A stretch of 64,000 bases of DNA from Rhizobiales bacterium GAS188 (GCA_900104855.1 FNSS01000001.1:4712001-4776000), one strand, 5' to 3'. Positions 53,235-62,216 are shown, counted from the stretch's first letter. Translations and numbers: made by a program. Notes: a model not told the origin generated them from the letters alone.

Positions 53235-54173
53235 ATGACAAAACCTGGCGAAACGACGTTGGCGCGCGCGAATGTGCCGGTGCTCAAGGTCGCGCTCGCT
53301 ACCTATCCCGGGACGAAAGCGCTCAAGGAACACGGGACGTCCTTTGGCGCGTTCGCGGTCGAGTTCGCCGAGATCGCACCGATCAGCCGAGCCTTCGCGC
53401 CGATGGTGCGCGAGCTGCGCTTCGACATCAGCGAGATGGCGCTCGTCACCTTCCTGCAGGCGAAGGCGTATGGAAAACCGCTGGTGCTGCTGCCGGTCGC
53501 GGTCGCGGCGCGCTTCCAGGAACCGGCGCTGCTGTGCAGGACGGACGACAAGACGATCTCCGGCCCCACCGGTCTCGTCGGCAGGCGGGTCGGCGTGCGG
53601 GCCTACAGCCAAACCACGGGCGTCTGGATGCGCGGCATTCTCCATGACGACTATGGCATCACGCCGGATCAGATCCGCTGGCTCACCTTCGAGGGCGCCC
53701 ATGTCGCCGAATATGCAGATCCGCCCTGGGTCGAGCGTGTGGCGCAAGGCAAGGACATGCTCGCCATGCTGCGTGCCGGAGAGCTCGATGCGGTCATCCT
53801 CGGCAATGACCGGCCTGATGACAAAGGCCTCCGCACGGTCTTCGCCGATACCGATGCGGCGGCTGAGCGCTTCCGGACGAAGCATGGCTTCGTTCCGGTG
53901 AACCATATGGTGGTGGCGCGCCGCTCGCTGATCGATGCCCGGCCGGATCTCGTCGCCGGGTTTCTCGACAGCCTCAGAGCGTCGTTGACGGCAGCGACTC
54001 TCGGCGCGGAACGCGGCCCGGCCCTGCCGGTCGGCCGTGACGCCTTGCAGCCGGCGATCGATCTGGCGCTGCGCTACGCGGCCGAACAGGGTCTGCTTCC
54101 GCACCCGCTCAAGCCCGAAGAGGTCTGGGACGGTCTCCCGCCTTCCATCCTCTCCATGGGCCGGAAAGCATGA
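53235..54173 (+). CDS. 4,5-dihydroxyphthalate decarboxylase-like / periplasmic-binding-fold protein
   Basis: This 312-aa protein matches the family annotated as 4,5-dihydroxyphthalate decarboxylase, which has a type II periplasmic-binding fold but no signal peptide. Visible blocks include MVRELRFDISEMALVTFLQAKAYGKPLVLLPV and GRRVGVRAYSQTTGVWMRGILHDDYGI. Most relatives are uncharacterised; decarboxylation of an aromatic acid is one option, ligand sensing another. It is followed after 15 bp by a DUF1932 dehydrogenase and, convergently, by an intradiol dioxygenase, which fits aromatic catabolism. Confidence 0.8.
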   Translation: MTKPGETTLARANVPVLKVALATYPGTKALKEHGTSFGAFAVEFAEIAPISRAFAPMVRELRFDISEMALVTFLQAKAYGKPLVLLPVAVAARFQEPALLCRTDDKTISGPTGLVGRRVGVRAYSQTTGVWMRGILHDDYGITPDQIRWLTFEGAHVAEYADPPWVERVAQGKDMLAMLRAGELDAVILGNDRPDDKGLRTVFADTDAAAERFRTKHGFVPVNHMVVARRSLIDARPDLVAGFLDSLRASLTAATLGAERGPALPVGRDALQPAIDLALRYAAEQGLLPHPLKPEEVWDGLPPSILSMGRKA

Positions 54174-54188
54174 CGAAAGGTCCATGAC

Positions 54189-55079
54189 ATGACCAGCTTC
54201 GCGATCATCGGTCTCGGTGAGGTCGGCGCCATCTTCGCCCGCGATCTGCACCAGGCCGGCGCCGGAGCGATCACGGGTTACGACATCTCCGCCGAGGCAA
54301 GCCTGCGCGCCGAGGCGACAGGCCATGTGAGGATCTGTGCGTCCGCCCGTGATGCGGTAGCGGGGGCGGAGATGGTCTTCGTCACCGTGACGGCGGGATC
54401 GGACATCGCTGCCATGACCTCGCTCGCCGGCGGCCTGGCCCATGGCCCCTTCGTCATCGACGCCAATTCGGTCTCGCCCGGAACGAAGCGCGAGGCGGCG
54501 CGGATCGTCGGCGAGATGGGCGGCCGCTATGTCGAGGCCGCCGTGATGACGAGCATCGCGGCGCGCGGACTGCGTTCGCCCATGTTGCTCGGTGGCCCTC
54601 ATGCGCGGGCCTTCGCAGTCGCGATGGAGCCGTTCGCCATGCGGCTCGACCTCTTCGGTGAGGAGATCGGCGGCGCCTCCTCGGTGAAGATGTGCCGCAG
54701 CATCATGATCAAGGGTCTCGAGGCGCTTGCGACCGAATGCATGCTGGCGGCGCGCAGCTACGGCGTCGAACGCCAGGTTCTGGCGTCGCTTGCCGACACC
54801 CTCGCCCATCCGGATTGGGCGGGCCTTGCCCGCTACGTGATCAGCCGCGCCCTCATCCACGGGAGGCGACGGGCGGAGGAGATGCGCGAGGCGGCCCGCA
54901 CGGTCCATGAGGCAGGCTTCACGCCGATCATGAGCGAGGCCATCGCCGACAAGCAGCAATGGGCCGCTGAGCAGGGCCAGCGTCTCTCGCTGGAGGAATT
55001 GGCAACGCAGGAGCTCGGGCCGCTCCTGGACAGGCTGCTCGCGCTCTCGCGGCAGGCTCCTGCCACGGGTCGCGAATAA
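54189..55079 (+). CDS. NAD(P)-dependent dehydrogenase with DUF1932 domain
   Basis: This 296-aa beta-hydroxyacid dehydrogenase-type protein begins FAIIGLGEVGAIFARDL (nucleotide-binding GxGxxG, residues 8-13) and ends with a helical DUF1932 domain (about residues 190-265). The signature SSVKMCRSIMIKGLEALATE includes the Lys expected at the active site. Such enzymes oxidise or reduce branched or hydroxy acids. The start at ATG 54189 lies 15 bp after the decarboxylase-like gene, suggesting one operon. Confidence 0.88.
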   Translation: MTSFAIIGLGEVGAIFARDLHQAGAGAITGYDISAEASLRAEATGHVRICASARDAVAGAEMVFVTVTAGSDIAAMTSLAGGLAHGPFVIDANSVSPGTKREAARIVGEMGGRYVEAAVMTSIAARGLRSPMLLGGPHARAFAVAMEPFAMRLDLFGEEIGGASSVKMCRSIMIKGLEALATECMLAARSYGVERQVLASLADTLAHPDWAGLARYVISRALIHGRRRAEEMREAARTVHEAGFTPIMSEAIADKQQWAAEQGQRLSLEELATQELGPLLDRLLALSRQAPATGRE

Positions 55080-55106
55080 CAGTCGCGGCTTGGCCTGACG
55101 ACGCTC

Positions 55107-55697
55107 CTAGACGACGAAGTCGAAGCGCCCGAAGCGGCCATCCGACGCGTCCTTGATACGCAGGAGCAAACGCTTGTCGAACAGCGAATCCTCAGCGTTG
55201 CGCGGTTCGGCAGGGAAATAGAGCTGCGTGGTGAGGAGCGATCCGAAGGGCCTTTGCACCTTCACATGATAGTGCCGCGTGCGGCCGGGATAGAGGCCCG
55301 GCACGATGGTCGAGAACCACCAACGGCCGCTTTCGTCGGTCGACTGATAGCCTCTGAGGTGATAGCCCGAATTGTCGTATTGACCCTTCGCGTCGGCGTG
55401 CCAAATCTGCACGATGGCCTTGGAGACGGGTTGACACCGGGCGTCCAGCACGAACCCGGCGATGGTGATCCTTTCGCCCTTCGGCGAGTCGGCGGCGAGA
55501 TCATGTTTCGGCGGCGCATTCGGCTTGAAGAAAGGCCCTTCCTCCTCCGCGACGGTGCGCTCGTCGCTGTCGCCGCAGGCGGGCGTGAGCTCGAGCCGCG
55601 GAGGCGCATTTTGCGCCTCGGCAACACCGCGCCCGGCGAGCGGCAGCGCAGGTGCGGCGAGGAAGGCGGCAAGTGCGGTCCGGCGTGTCGGCAACAT
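55107..55697 (-). CDS. Exported intradiol ring-cleavage dioxygenase-like protein
   Basis: This 196-aa protein has an N-terminal Tat-like signal (TRRTALAAFLAAPALPLAG) and then a protocatechuate-dioxygenase-type fold. The usual start EEEGPFFKPNAPPKHDL and the iron-binding region GLYPGRTRHYHVKVQ are seen. Likely iron ligands are Y107, Y136, H142 and H144. Intradiol enzymes open catechols between the hydroxyls; exported single-subunit members are poorly known. It converges with the DUF1932 gene (27 bp apart). Confidence 0.87.
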   Translation of the reverse strand: MLPTRRTALAAFLAAPALPLAGRGVAEAQNAPPRLELTPACGDSDERTVAEEEGPFFKPNAPPKHDLAADSPKGERITIAGFVLDARCQPVSKAIVQIWHADAKGQYDNSGYHLRGYQSTDESGRWWFSTIVPGLYPGRTRHYHVKVQRPFGSLLTTQLYFPAEPRNAEDSLFDKRLLLRIKDASDGRFGRFDFVV

Positions 55698-55870
55698 CGA
55701 TCGCTCCTTTGCCTGGCCGCGGTCATCGGAGATTCAGGAATATCCTGAACGACCAAGAATGATGCTGCTCCGCCATCTCGCGAAGAACACGCGGGTCGAA
55801 CGAGGTATTCAACATGATCGAACAATTTCGCCGAATTGCGGCATCGGCCGATCATCGAAGAGCCGGGGTC

Positions 55871-56830
55871 TCAGCGACGCGACTTGCCTGAACTTGCCTC
55901 CTCGAACTCTCGCGGCAACTCGATCTCGGTCATCCTGCCGGCTTCGATGAGCAGGCAGCGTGTGGCGACCGTCTTCACGAAGCTGCGATCATGCGAGGCC
56001 AGGACGCAGGTTGCTCCGTGCGCCAGGATCTCCGCCTCCAGCTTCTCCTGGCCGGCGATGTCGACATGGTTGGTGGGCTCGTCCATCAGATAGAGATTGG
56101 GCTCGGTCAACCGCAGCGCCAGCAGCCCGAGCCGTGCCTTCTGACCCGGGGAGAGGCGGGCGATGACCTGGCGTTGCTGCTCCACGCCGAAGCCGGCGCC
56201 CGCCAGCAGGCTGACGCTGCGCTGATCGCCGAGGCGAAACCTGCCGCTGATGAAGCCCAGAGGAGATTCCAGGCTTGGCAGCTGCGACATCTGTTGATCG
56301 ACATAGCCGAGCACGGCGGAGACATGGACCTGTATGCCCGGGACGCTATCGCGTTGCGTCATCGCCCGGCTCAGCAGGCCGATGAACAGGGATTTGCCGG
56401 CACCATTGCGACCGAGCACCACGATGCGGTCCCCCTGGAGGACGCTCAGCTTGCCGGTGCGGAACAGCGCCTGGCCCTCTGGGGCGGCTATGGCGACATC
56501 ATCGATCGCGATCAGCACGCGCGCATGCGTGCCGCGCGCATCGAGGCGGATCTCGCCTGCCCGTTCCTTATGCGCCGGTCGCAAAGTCTGCTCGAGGCTC
56601 TCGGCGCGCTCCGCCATCTGCATCGACTTCTTCTGGGCCGCGTCGCTGCGGCTGTTGATGCCGATATTGCGCAAGGCATTGGCGCTGCGGCGCAGGCGGT
56701 CGGCCTCGCTTCTATCTTTCGCGAACTTGGCGGCCTGCGCCGCGTCGTCGGCATCCAGGAGATGCCTCGCCCGAGTGTAGGGATGCCCATAGATCGGCCA
56801 TACGCCACGTGCTGGCTCTTTCGCGCACAT
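55871..56830 (-). pseudogene. ABC-F ATPase, N-terminal half missing
   Basis: The 319 residues cover only the linker and second ATPase domain of an ABC-F protein: Walker A LGRNGAGKS (about 139-147), signature ARLSPGQKARLG and Walker B LYLMDEPTNHVD. ABC-F proteins normally have two such domains in 500-650 aa and act on ribosomes. Recognisable similarity begins near RARHLLDADDAAQAAKF (residues 20-36), and the preceding residues look random. The lost part would extend rightward, where the integrase gene now lies. This suggests that element insertion or later deletion removed the 5' half. A short single-domain product could still be made, but function is doubtful. Confidence 0.75.
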
Positions 56831-56954
56831 GCGCTGAAATCAGAATTTGTCGTTGCCAGTCAAGCACTTTGGGCGCAACGATAGCTCTGCCATTTCCGCC
56901 GGCATATGCCACGAGCATGATTCGGAATGGGAGTGGAAGTTGGAGCGGAACACC

Positions 56955-58232
56955 ATGGCGCGACCCACCAATCGGCTCACGGCGAGAACCGTCGAGACCC
57001 TGAAAAAACCAGGCAAGCACGCCGACGGACAGGGCTTGTATTTGATCATCGATCAGGCCCTCGCGAGGCGGTGGGGCTTCATCTTTCGCAGCGGCGGCCG
57101 GTCCCGGTTCATGGGCCTGGGCAAGGCGGCGGATGTGACCTTGGCCGAAGCCCGCGACCTCGCCCATGAGGCGCGGCGCGCCGTCCAGGCAGGCCGCGAT
57201 CCGATCGAAGATCGCAAGGCCGCGAGGGAGGCCAAGAAAATCGAGCAAGATCGAGCGATCACGTTCGGCGTCTTCGCGGACGAGCTGTTAAAGACGCTGG
57301 CACCCGGTTTCCGCAGCGATAAGCATCGAAGCCAGTGGCAACTGACGCTGACGCGCTACGCGGCGCCGCTACGCTCCAAGACGCTCGACAGCATCACGAC
57401 CGAGGATGTGCTCAAGCTCCTGACGCCGATGTGGTCGACGAAACCGCAAACAGCGACGCGGGTGCGCGGCCGGATCGAGCGCGTGCTCGACGCCGCCAAA
57501 GCGAAGAAGCTGCGCTCGGGCGATAACCCAGCGGCGTGGCGCGGCAATCTCAAGGAGCTTCTACCGAAGGCCAAGAAGCTGTCTCGTGGCCATCATCCTG
57601 CAATGGCGTACGATAAGATTGACGAAAATGGCAACTACGTCGCCGAAATCGTCGCCGTTTCCGAATTTGTCGGCATGCTGCGTGACTTGGGCACCGTCCC
57701 GGCCCTGATGCTGGAGTTCCTGATCCTCACGGTCGGCCGATGCGGCGAGGTGCTGGGGGCGATCTGGGACGAGATCGACCTCAATGCGAAGGTGTGGACC
57801 GTGCCGGCCGCGCGCATGAAGGCCGGGAAGCTGCATCGCGTGCCGTTGAGCGATCGGGCGCTCGCCATCCTTGAGGAAGCCAGCAAGCTTCGTGGTCCTC
57901 GTACTGGCGACTATGTGTTTCCGGGAGAGCGTCGCGGCCGGCCGTTGTCTCCCTCGATGCCAAATAACATAATCCGCAGCTTGGGCGTCACCGGTGCCAC
58001 GGCTCACGGCTTTCGATCCACCTTCCGAGACTGGTGCGGCAACGAGACCGCGACGCCGCGCGAGATCGCCGAGGCGGCCTTGGCTCACGCGACAGGAGAT
58101 CAGACCGAGCGCGCCTATCGCCGAGGCGACGCGCTCGAAAAGCGGCGCGAGCTGATGGCCGCGTGGGCGACCTATGTCGATTCCGACGCGACTGACAGCA
58201 ATGTCGTGCCGATGGCGAGGGCCGCGCCGTGA
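56955..58232 (+). CDS. Tyrosine recombinase, P4-type integrase
   Basis: This 425-aa integrase has the N-terminal DUF4102-like arm-binding domain (LTARTVETLKKPGKHADGQGLYL) and the C-terminal catalytic domain. Catalytic residues seen are R262 (TVGRCGEVLG), H351 and R354 (HGFRSTFRDW), H378 and the nucleophile Y388 (ERAYRR). An extra stretch of about 19 residues, DKIDENGNYVAEIVAVSEF, lies between the GHHPAMAY block and the next helix, where relatives usually run straight on. ATG 56955 follows GGAG. It integrates or excises the element; the next gene overlaps its stop. Confidence 0.93.
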   Translation: MARPTNRLTARTVETLKKPGKHADGQGLYLIIDQALARRWGFIFRSGGRSRFMGLGKAADVTLAEARDLAHEARRAVQAGRDPIEDRKAAREAKKIEQDRAITFGVFADELLKTLAPGFRSDKHRSQWQLTLTRYAAPLRSKTLDSITTEDVLKLLTPMWSTKPQTATRVRGRIERVLDAAKAKKLRSGDNPAAWRGNLKELLPKAKKLSRGHHPAMAYDKIDENGNYVAEIVAVSEFVGMLRDLGTVPALMLEFLILTVGRCGEVLGAIWDEIDLNAKVWTVPAARMKAGKLHRVPLSDRALAILEEASKLRGPRTGDYVFPGERRGRPLSPSMPNNIIRSLGVTGATAHGFRSTFRDWCGNETATPREIAEAALAHATGDQTERAYRRGDALEKRRELMAAWATYVDSDATDSNVVPMARAAP

Positions 58233-58624
58233 CCAGCGCTCGGCGCATGAAGCGCCTGGGCAAGCCCGTGGTGCTGCCGCCTGCCTACAGCGCCAGGACG
58301 ATCAAGGCCGTGCATCTCATCAACGCCATTGAGGACGGCGACCGGACCGCCAGCCTGAGAGCGTTCACGCTCATCCTCGAAGCCCTCGCCAGGAAATGCA
58401 CAGGCGCGGCAACGGCCACCAGATCGTCGAGCAAGCGCTATCGGCAGGGCGTGGTGATGCGCCTCGCCGTCGAGCACTGGGCGATGCATCCGGGGCACCG
58501 AGGAAAGCCGCATATGACAGCCGGGCGCATCGAGGACAGGGTGGCAAAGACGCTCGGCATGTCGCTCAGCACCGACACAATCGCCGCCTATATCAAAAAC
58601 GATTATCCGAATTTCGCTGCGTAA
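58229..58624 (+). CDS. Hypothetical protein of the integrated element (131 aa)
   Basis: No family recognised. The GTG at 58229 overlaps the integrase stop; ATG 58247 is an alternative. The protein is basic (MKRLGKPVV, SSSKRYRQG) and probably helical, with a central LRAFTLILEALARKC segment. It is likely a small DNA-associated accessory protein of the element, co-transcribed with the integrase. Confidence 0.6.
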   Translation: MTSARRMKRLGKPVVLPPAYSARTIKAVHLINAIEDGDRTASLRAFTLILEALARKCTGAATATRSSSKRYRQGVVMRLAVEHWAMHPGHRGKPHMTAGRIEDRVAKTLGMSLSTDTIAAYIKNDYPNFAA

Positions 58625-58715
58625 TTCGGAAAGTTGGCGCTCGACCGCCATTGATACCGCCAAGAAAGCCGCGCATCTCTTGAGCATTAGCCGCAATGCA
58701 TCAGGAGGTGTGCAA

Positions 58716-58994
58716 ATGGCGAGAATTGAAATCCCGTTCGAACAGAAGCGTTTTGCAAGCGTGCAGCTTTGCAGTGCGGTCTTCGATGTCAGCGTGACGT
58801 CGCTCTACCAGGGCATTGATCGAGGCGATTACGAGAGCGTCACAGACGGTCGCCGACGCCTGATCGTCGTGCCGAGCATCCTCGCCTATTACGCCAAGAA
58901 GAGCCGCGCCTACAAGCCCGGCCGAGGGCCAAAGGAACGGCTGCGGCCTCTCCCGCAGCGGGCGGGCCAGCCGGCGCGCCGGGTGACGTCATGA
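58716..58994 (+). CDS. Small excisionase/MerR-like DNA-binding protein
   Basis: This 92-aa protein contains a segment QLCSAVFDVSVTSLYQGIDRGDYESVTDGRRRLIVVPSILAYY. It has the length and pattern of the winged helix of phage excisionases and helix-turn-helix type 17 proteins. A basic tail follows. ATG 58716 has a strong AGGAGG. Position right after the integrase supports a role as directionality factor, by inference. It overlaps the next small gene (ATGA). Confidence 0.7.
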   Translation: MARIEIPFEQKRFASVQLCSAVFDVSVTSLYQGIDRGDYESVTDGRRRLIVVPSILAYYAKKSRAYKPGRGPKERLRPLPQRAGQPARRVTS

Positions 58995-59116
58995 GCCGGA
59001 TGCATCCCGCGATCGCCGCACACGTAGCCGAGTTGCGGCGCGCGAAAGCAGAACACGAAAAGCCGATCAGGGAGGCCGCGCGGCGAGCGAAAGCAGCGGA
59101 GCTGCGGCGAGCGTAG
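58991..59116 (+). CDS. Very small hypothetical protein (41 aa)
   Basis: ATG 58991 overlaps the stop of the excisionase-like gene. The 41 residues are helical and highly charged (VAELRRAKAEHEKP, EAARRAKAAELRRA). It may be a real coupled micro-gene or chance coding; the start/stop overlap and lack of another use for the segment favour the former. Confidence 0.4.
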   Translation: MSRMHPAIAAHVAELRRAKAEHEKPIREAARRAKAAELRRA

Positions 59117-59258
59117 AACACGATGCGAGCCAGCCAGGCCGCCAGATAGGCCCCCCAATTGCGGAGGCAGCATCCGCCATGCCGCGAAGCTGAGACGCGC
59201 GACCGACCGGGCCGCGCCCCGACAAGCGCTCCAACCGAGGTGACCGTGGCGCCCCGCC

Positions 59259-60136
59259 ATGATCGTTTATAAGGCTCGCCACATAAAGCGCCATCGGTCG
59301 ACCAGGGCCGAGGTCGAGCAGCGTCGCGAAGGCCTGCTCGAGATCGTCCGCAATATGCGGCCGATGACCGTCCGGCAGGTGTTCTATCAGGGCACGGTCC
59401 TCGGCATCGTCGAGAAGACCGAGGCCGGATACGCCAAGGTATGTGTGGACCTTGCTCTGATGCGCCGCGCCGGCACGCTGCCCTATGACTGGCTCGCCGA
59501 CAACAGCCGGTGGATGAGGAAGCCGACCACCTACAGCGGTATCCAGCAGGCGCTCGCCGACGCCGCACGCCTATACAGGAAAAACCTCTGGGCCGATGCA
59601 GACGCCTATGTCGAGGTCTGGTTGGAGAAGGACGCGCTAAGTGGCGTGATCTATCCAATTACCGACGCCTACGACGTTCCGCTGATGGTGGCGCGCGGCT
59701 ACGCCAGCCTGTCATTCCTGCACACCGCCGCCGACTACATCAACACCCTCGATGTGCCGGCCTACATTTACCATCTCGGGGACTTTGATCCCTCCGGCGT
59801 CAATGCCGGCGAGAGATCGAGGAGACGCTGCGGAAGATGGCACCCGGCGCCGACATCGTGTTCGAGCGCATCGCCGTCAACCCCGACCAGATCAGGGCAT
59901 GGCGCCTGCCATTTAGACCGACGAAGCAGTCAGACAGCCGCGCGAAGGGGTTCGGTGTCATCAGTGTCGAGCTGGATGCGATCAGGCCGGACGATCTCCG
60001 CGATCTGGTCGAGGCGACGATCCAGCGGCACCTGCCGGCCGACCAGCTCAAGGTGCTCAAGACCATCGAGGAGGAGGAGCGCCGGAAGCTCGCCGACGGT
60101 CTCGTCGGGTTGATCACAGGTGATGCCGATGACTGA
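59259..60136 (+). pseudogene. Toprim-like protein of mobile elements, frameshifted
   Basis: The first frame (59259 onward) encodes MIVYKARHIKRHRSTRAEVEQ through YHLGDFDPSGVNAGE, which has a Toprim-like GDxDPSG acidic motif seen in topoisomerase VI-A and primase relatives. Near 59811 the frame breaks: one missing base moves the rest to another frame, which continues EIEETLRKMAPGADIVFERIAVNPDQI to the stop at 60136. The restored protein would be about 292 aa. Whether the break is real decay, a sequencing error or programmed slippage cannot be told here. It overlaps the next gene by up to 14 bp. Confidence 0.75.
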
Positions 60137-60938
60137 CCCTCCCTCCCATCCGCTCACCACGCGCGACGCAATCACCGGGCTCCCCGCTCTCGTAGACAAG
60201 GCGGCCCGAGCACTTGCCGGCGCGCGCTCCTCCGCCGAGGTGCTGGAAGCTCGCGAGATGGCGGGCTTTGCCTATGACGCCGCGAAGCGCGCAGGGCGGC
60301 TCGCGAAGGCCAAGGGCGCTCACGACAGCCTCATCGCCGCCGCCCATCGCGCCCAGGCCGATGCGCTCGAAATCGAGACCAAAGCCAAGCAGCGCCTCGC
60401 CGAGGAATACGACGCCGCGCAGGACCGGGGCGAGGTTGCGCCAGAAGGGCGTCCAAAAACTATTCTAGACGAGAATAGTTTTTTCAAGCCAACCGCCGCC
60501 GACATCGCCCCCGGCCTCACAAAGCTCGTCCATGAAGGTCGCCTCGCGCGGGCTGCCGAGAAGGCCTGCCCTGGCATTGTCCGGCGCACGCTCGTTGAGA
60601 CACTTGAGCGCGGCAAGGAGCCGACGAAGGCGGCCGTCGATCGCGTAATCAACGCGGTGGCAAAGCCCATCACGTTCGCTCCGTCCTTGGCTGAGCAAGT
60701 GGCGCAAGACCGGGCGGCTCGCGAGGCGGCGGTGAGTCGGCTTGCTCATCCTCTCGCCGAATATTTCGTTGGCCTCATGCCGCAGCTCGTCGGGGCCGGC
60801 ATGAAGATCAGGTGGAACGAGCACGCCGAAGCCGACCTCGTCGATGCCCTCGAAGCGAGCGCGAGAAGCGATGAAGCGAAGCACATCAACCGGACGTTGG
60901 CGCTGCTCGTGGCATGGGCGAAGCGGCGCCAGCAATGA
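60123..60938 (+). CDS. Hypothetical element protein with RepB/ParB-like helical region (271 aa)
   Basis: This protein of about 271 aa is helical and rich in Ala and charged residues. The segment RAAEKACPGIVRRTLVETLERGKEPTKAAVDRVI resembles a region seen in plasmid and phage proteins of the ParB/RepB neighbourhood, but the match is by eye. ATG 60123 or 60129 overlaps the Toprim-like gene. A second Asn/Phe-rich AT-poor break occurs at SFFKPTAAD, where a short AT-rich patch (60470-60490) marks the DNA. Function unknown. Confidence 0.6.
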   Translation: MPMTDPPSHPLTTRDAITGLPALVDKAARALAGARSSAEVLEAREMAGFAYDAAKRAGRLAKAKGAHDSLIAAAHRAQADALEIETKAKQRLAEEYDAAQDRGEVAPEGRPKTILDENSFFKPTAADIAPGLTKLVHEGRLARAAEKACPGIVRRTLVETLERGKEPTKAAVDRVINAVAKPITFAPSLAEQVAQDRAAREAAVSRLAHPLAEYFVGLMPQLVGAGMKIRWNEHAEADLVDALEASARSDEAKHINRTLALLVAWAKRRQQ

Positions 60939-61222
60939 CCGGCTCTCCCTTCAGGCGGACGCTCGGCGATCTCGCGATCGTGACCCCCTTCGTCGCGGTC
61001 GCGACGCTGATCAGGAAAGGCCCGGAGTTCATGACTCGGCTCGGCGAGCTGGTCGCTGGGGATGCCCGGTTCCGCGCCGATGTCGCGCTCGTGCTCGACA
61101 GCCTCGTGAAGCTCGCGGACACGCGCCGTCAGAGAGCCCAGGAAGCCCGAGGAGCCCCGGCCGGCGGGATAGCGCCCCGGAGCCCGGATCGGCCGCCAGC
61201 GAGGCCGGGAACCCGGCCCTGA
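60935..61222 (+). CDS. Small hypothetical protein (95 aa)
   Basis: The ATG at 60935 overlaps the previous stop (ATGA). The first 65 residues (TLGDLAIVTPFVAVATLIRKG, then ARFRADVALVLDSLVKLAD) look helical with one weakly hydrophobic segment, followed by an Arg/Pro-rich tail. No family recognised. It is the last gene before two GC-rich hairpins. Confidence 0.5.
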   Translation: MTGSPFRRTLGDLAIVTPFVAVATLIRKGPEFMTRLGELVAGDARFRADVALVLDSLVKLADTRRQRAQEARGAPAGGIAPRSPDRPPARPGTRP

Positions 61223-61302
61223 CGCGATCTTGAGGGCTGTCCACAGCCTTGCTACCGTGAGGCTGGCCACCGGCAAGACGATCCCCATTGTCCCCGTGGC
61301 CA

Positions 61303-61345
61303 AGGCCCCGCCGGTTATCAGAGCGCTGGCGGGGCCTGTCGTTTC
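61303..61345 (+). terminator. Candidate terminator hairpin 1
   Basis: AGGCCCCGCC (61303-61312) pairs perfectly with GGCGGGGCCT (61328-61337) around a 15-nt loop and is followed by GTCGTTTC. It could end the element operon that closes with the 95-aa gene. The T-run is short. Confidence 0.5.
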
Positions 61346-61547
61346 AAGATCGCGGCGAGCGGCGTGAACTAACATGGAACTCGGAGGGGGCGTTTCCTGT
61401 CGAGTCCACTGTCTCGCTCGCTTCAAACAGAGCACGAACGCGGAATGTAAGGGGCTACCTCGGAATGCCACGCTCTCATCGGGCGCGATCCTTCCTAGGA
61501 TTGGAGCAGCCACGCCAAGGTTGCCCCCCAGCCTCGGCCGTGGTTAG

Positions 61548-61588
61548 GACCCCGCCGGGACCCACTCCGGGCGGGGTCTGCCTTTTCC
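61548..61588 (+). terminator. Candidate terminator hairpin 2
   Basis: GACCCCGCC (61548-61556) pairs with GGCGGGGTC (61570-61578), loop 13 nt, followed by TGCCTTTTCC with four T. It is the better rho-independent terminator candidate of the pair and could also stop transcription from the left. Both hairpins share the CCCCGCC/GGCGGGG stem core. Confidence 0.55.
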
Positions 61589-61734
61589 GTGCGCCAGAGG
61601 AACGCGTCAGGAGGCCACAGGCTGGCGACCTGTGGGCCGGCGCGGCTCCCATGGCCGGAACGCCTGTGTTGGCCGCCCTAGGGCTTCAGCGCACGTGAGC
61701 GAGCCAGCCGGGATAGGCGGTTTACCGCGTCACG

Positions 61735-62148
61735 TCAGTTCATCACGCAAATGGGCGACGGGCCGCCGAGCAACCTGCCTGGTGTCGGACACCAGGCAGC
61801 CAAATCGTCCGCTGACGCCTGGTTGCCGACTTCCGGTAGCTGAGTTGCCGATGCTGACGAAGGCAATCCCGCCGGGTGGGTGGCCGCGCTACCCTTGGTC
61901 GGGTCTGGCGAGCGCGTGCCGGGTTTGCCAGTAAATGGGTTCACGTTTCCCTTGACGTTCCAATTGTTGTCGCGAATGCCGTCGGGAGCGGAACGCATGT
62001 GCGCTGGGACGTAGGTTCCGTGGGGGGTGAAATAGGAGCGGACAGGGACGGCTCCTCCAGTTCCGATACCGCCGCCCCGCGCTTGGGCCTGGAATGATAG
62101 TCCGAGCACCAGCGTGCAAATGAAAGCACCAAACAATCCGCGCCGCAT
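61735..62148 (-). CDS. Small secreted protein with GTYV/NNWxxxGNxNPxTG motif
   Basis: This 137-aa protein has a clear signal peptide (MRRGLFGAFICTLVLGLSFQAQA, about residues 1-23). The mature part contains GTYVPAHMRSAPDGIRDNNW and GNVNPFTGKPG, a motif found in many small exported proteobacterial proteins of unknown role. ATG 62148 follows GGGAGG; a longer upstream frame is discarded. The C-terminus is Ser/Ala-rich and ends with two cysteines. It is likely periplasmic or extracellular. Confidence 0.8.
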   Translation of the reverse strand: MRRGLFGAFICTLVLGLSFQAQARGGGIGTGGAVPVRSYFTPHGTYVPAHMRSAPDGIRDNNWNVKGNVNPFTGKPGTRSPDPTKGSAATHPAGLPSSASATQLPEVGNQASADDLAAWCPTPGRLLGGPSPICVMN

Positions 62149-62216
62149 GACTGTCCTCCCCTGTAGACCTCTCTCTGTTTGCACGATGATTAGTTGCTGC
62201 TGCCTCGATGAGTTCG

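Larger units (their letters stand above)
61223..61734. other. Gene-free stretch in the element
   Basis: No convincing gene lies in these 512 bp. An open frame at 61288-61698 has an Arg/Pro-rich, non-conserved look and no ribosome-binding site. The stretch holds two strong GC-rich hairpins, listed separately. Confidence 0.5.

Noticed and set aside
61288-61698. Possible 136-aa gene
   Set aside because: Arg/Pro-rich composition, no ribosome-binding site, and two terminator-like hairpins fall inside or next to it.
61781-61799. Near-palindrome CCTGGTGTCGGACACCAGG
   Set aside because: It lies within the coding sequence of the small secreted protein and has no T-run, so a regulatory role is not supported.
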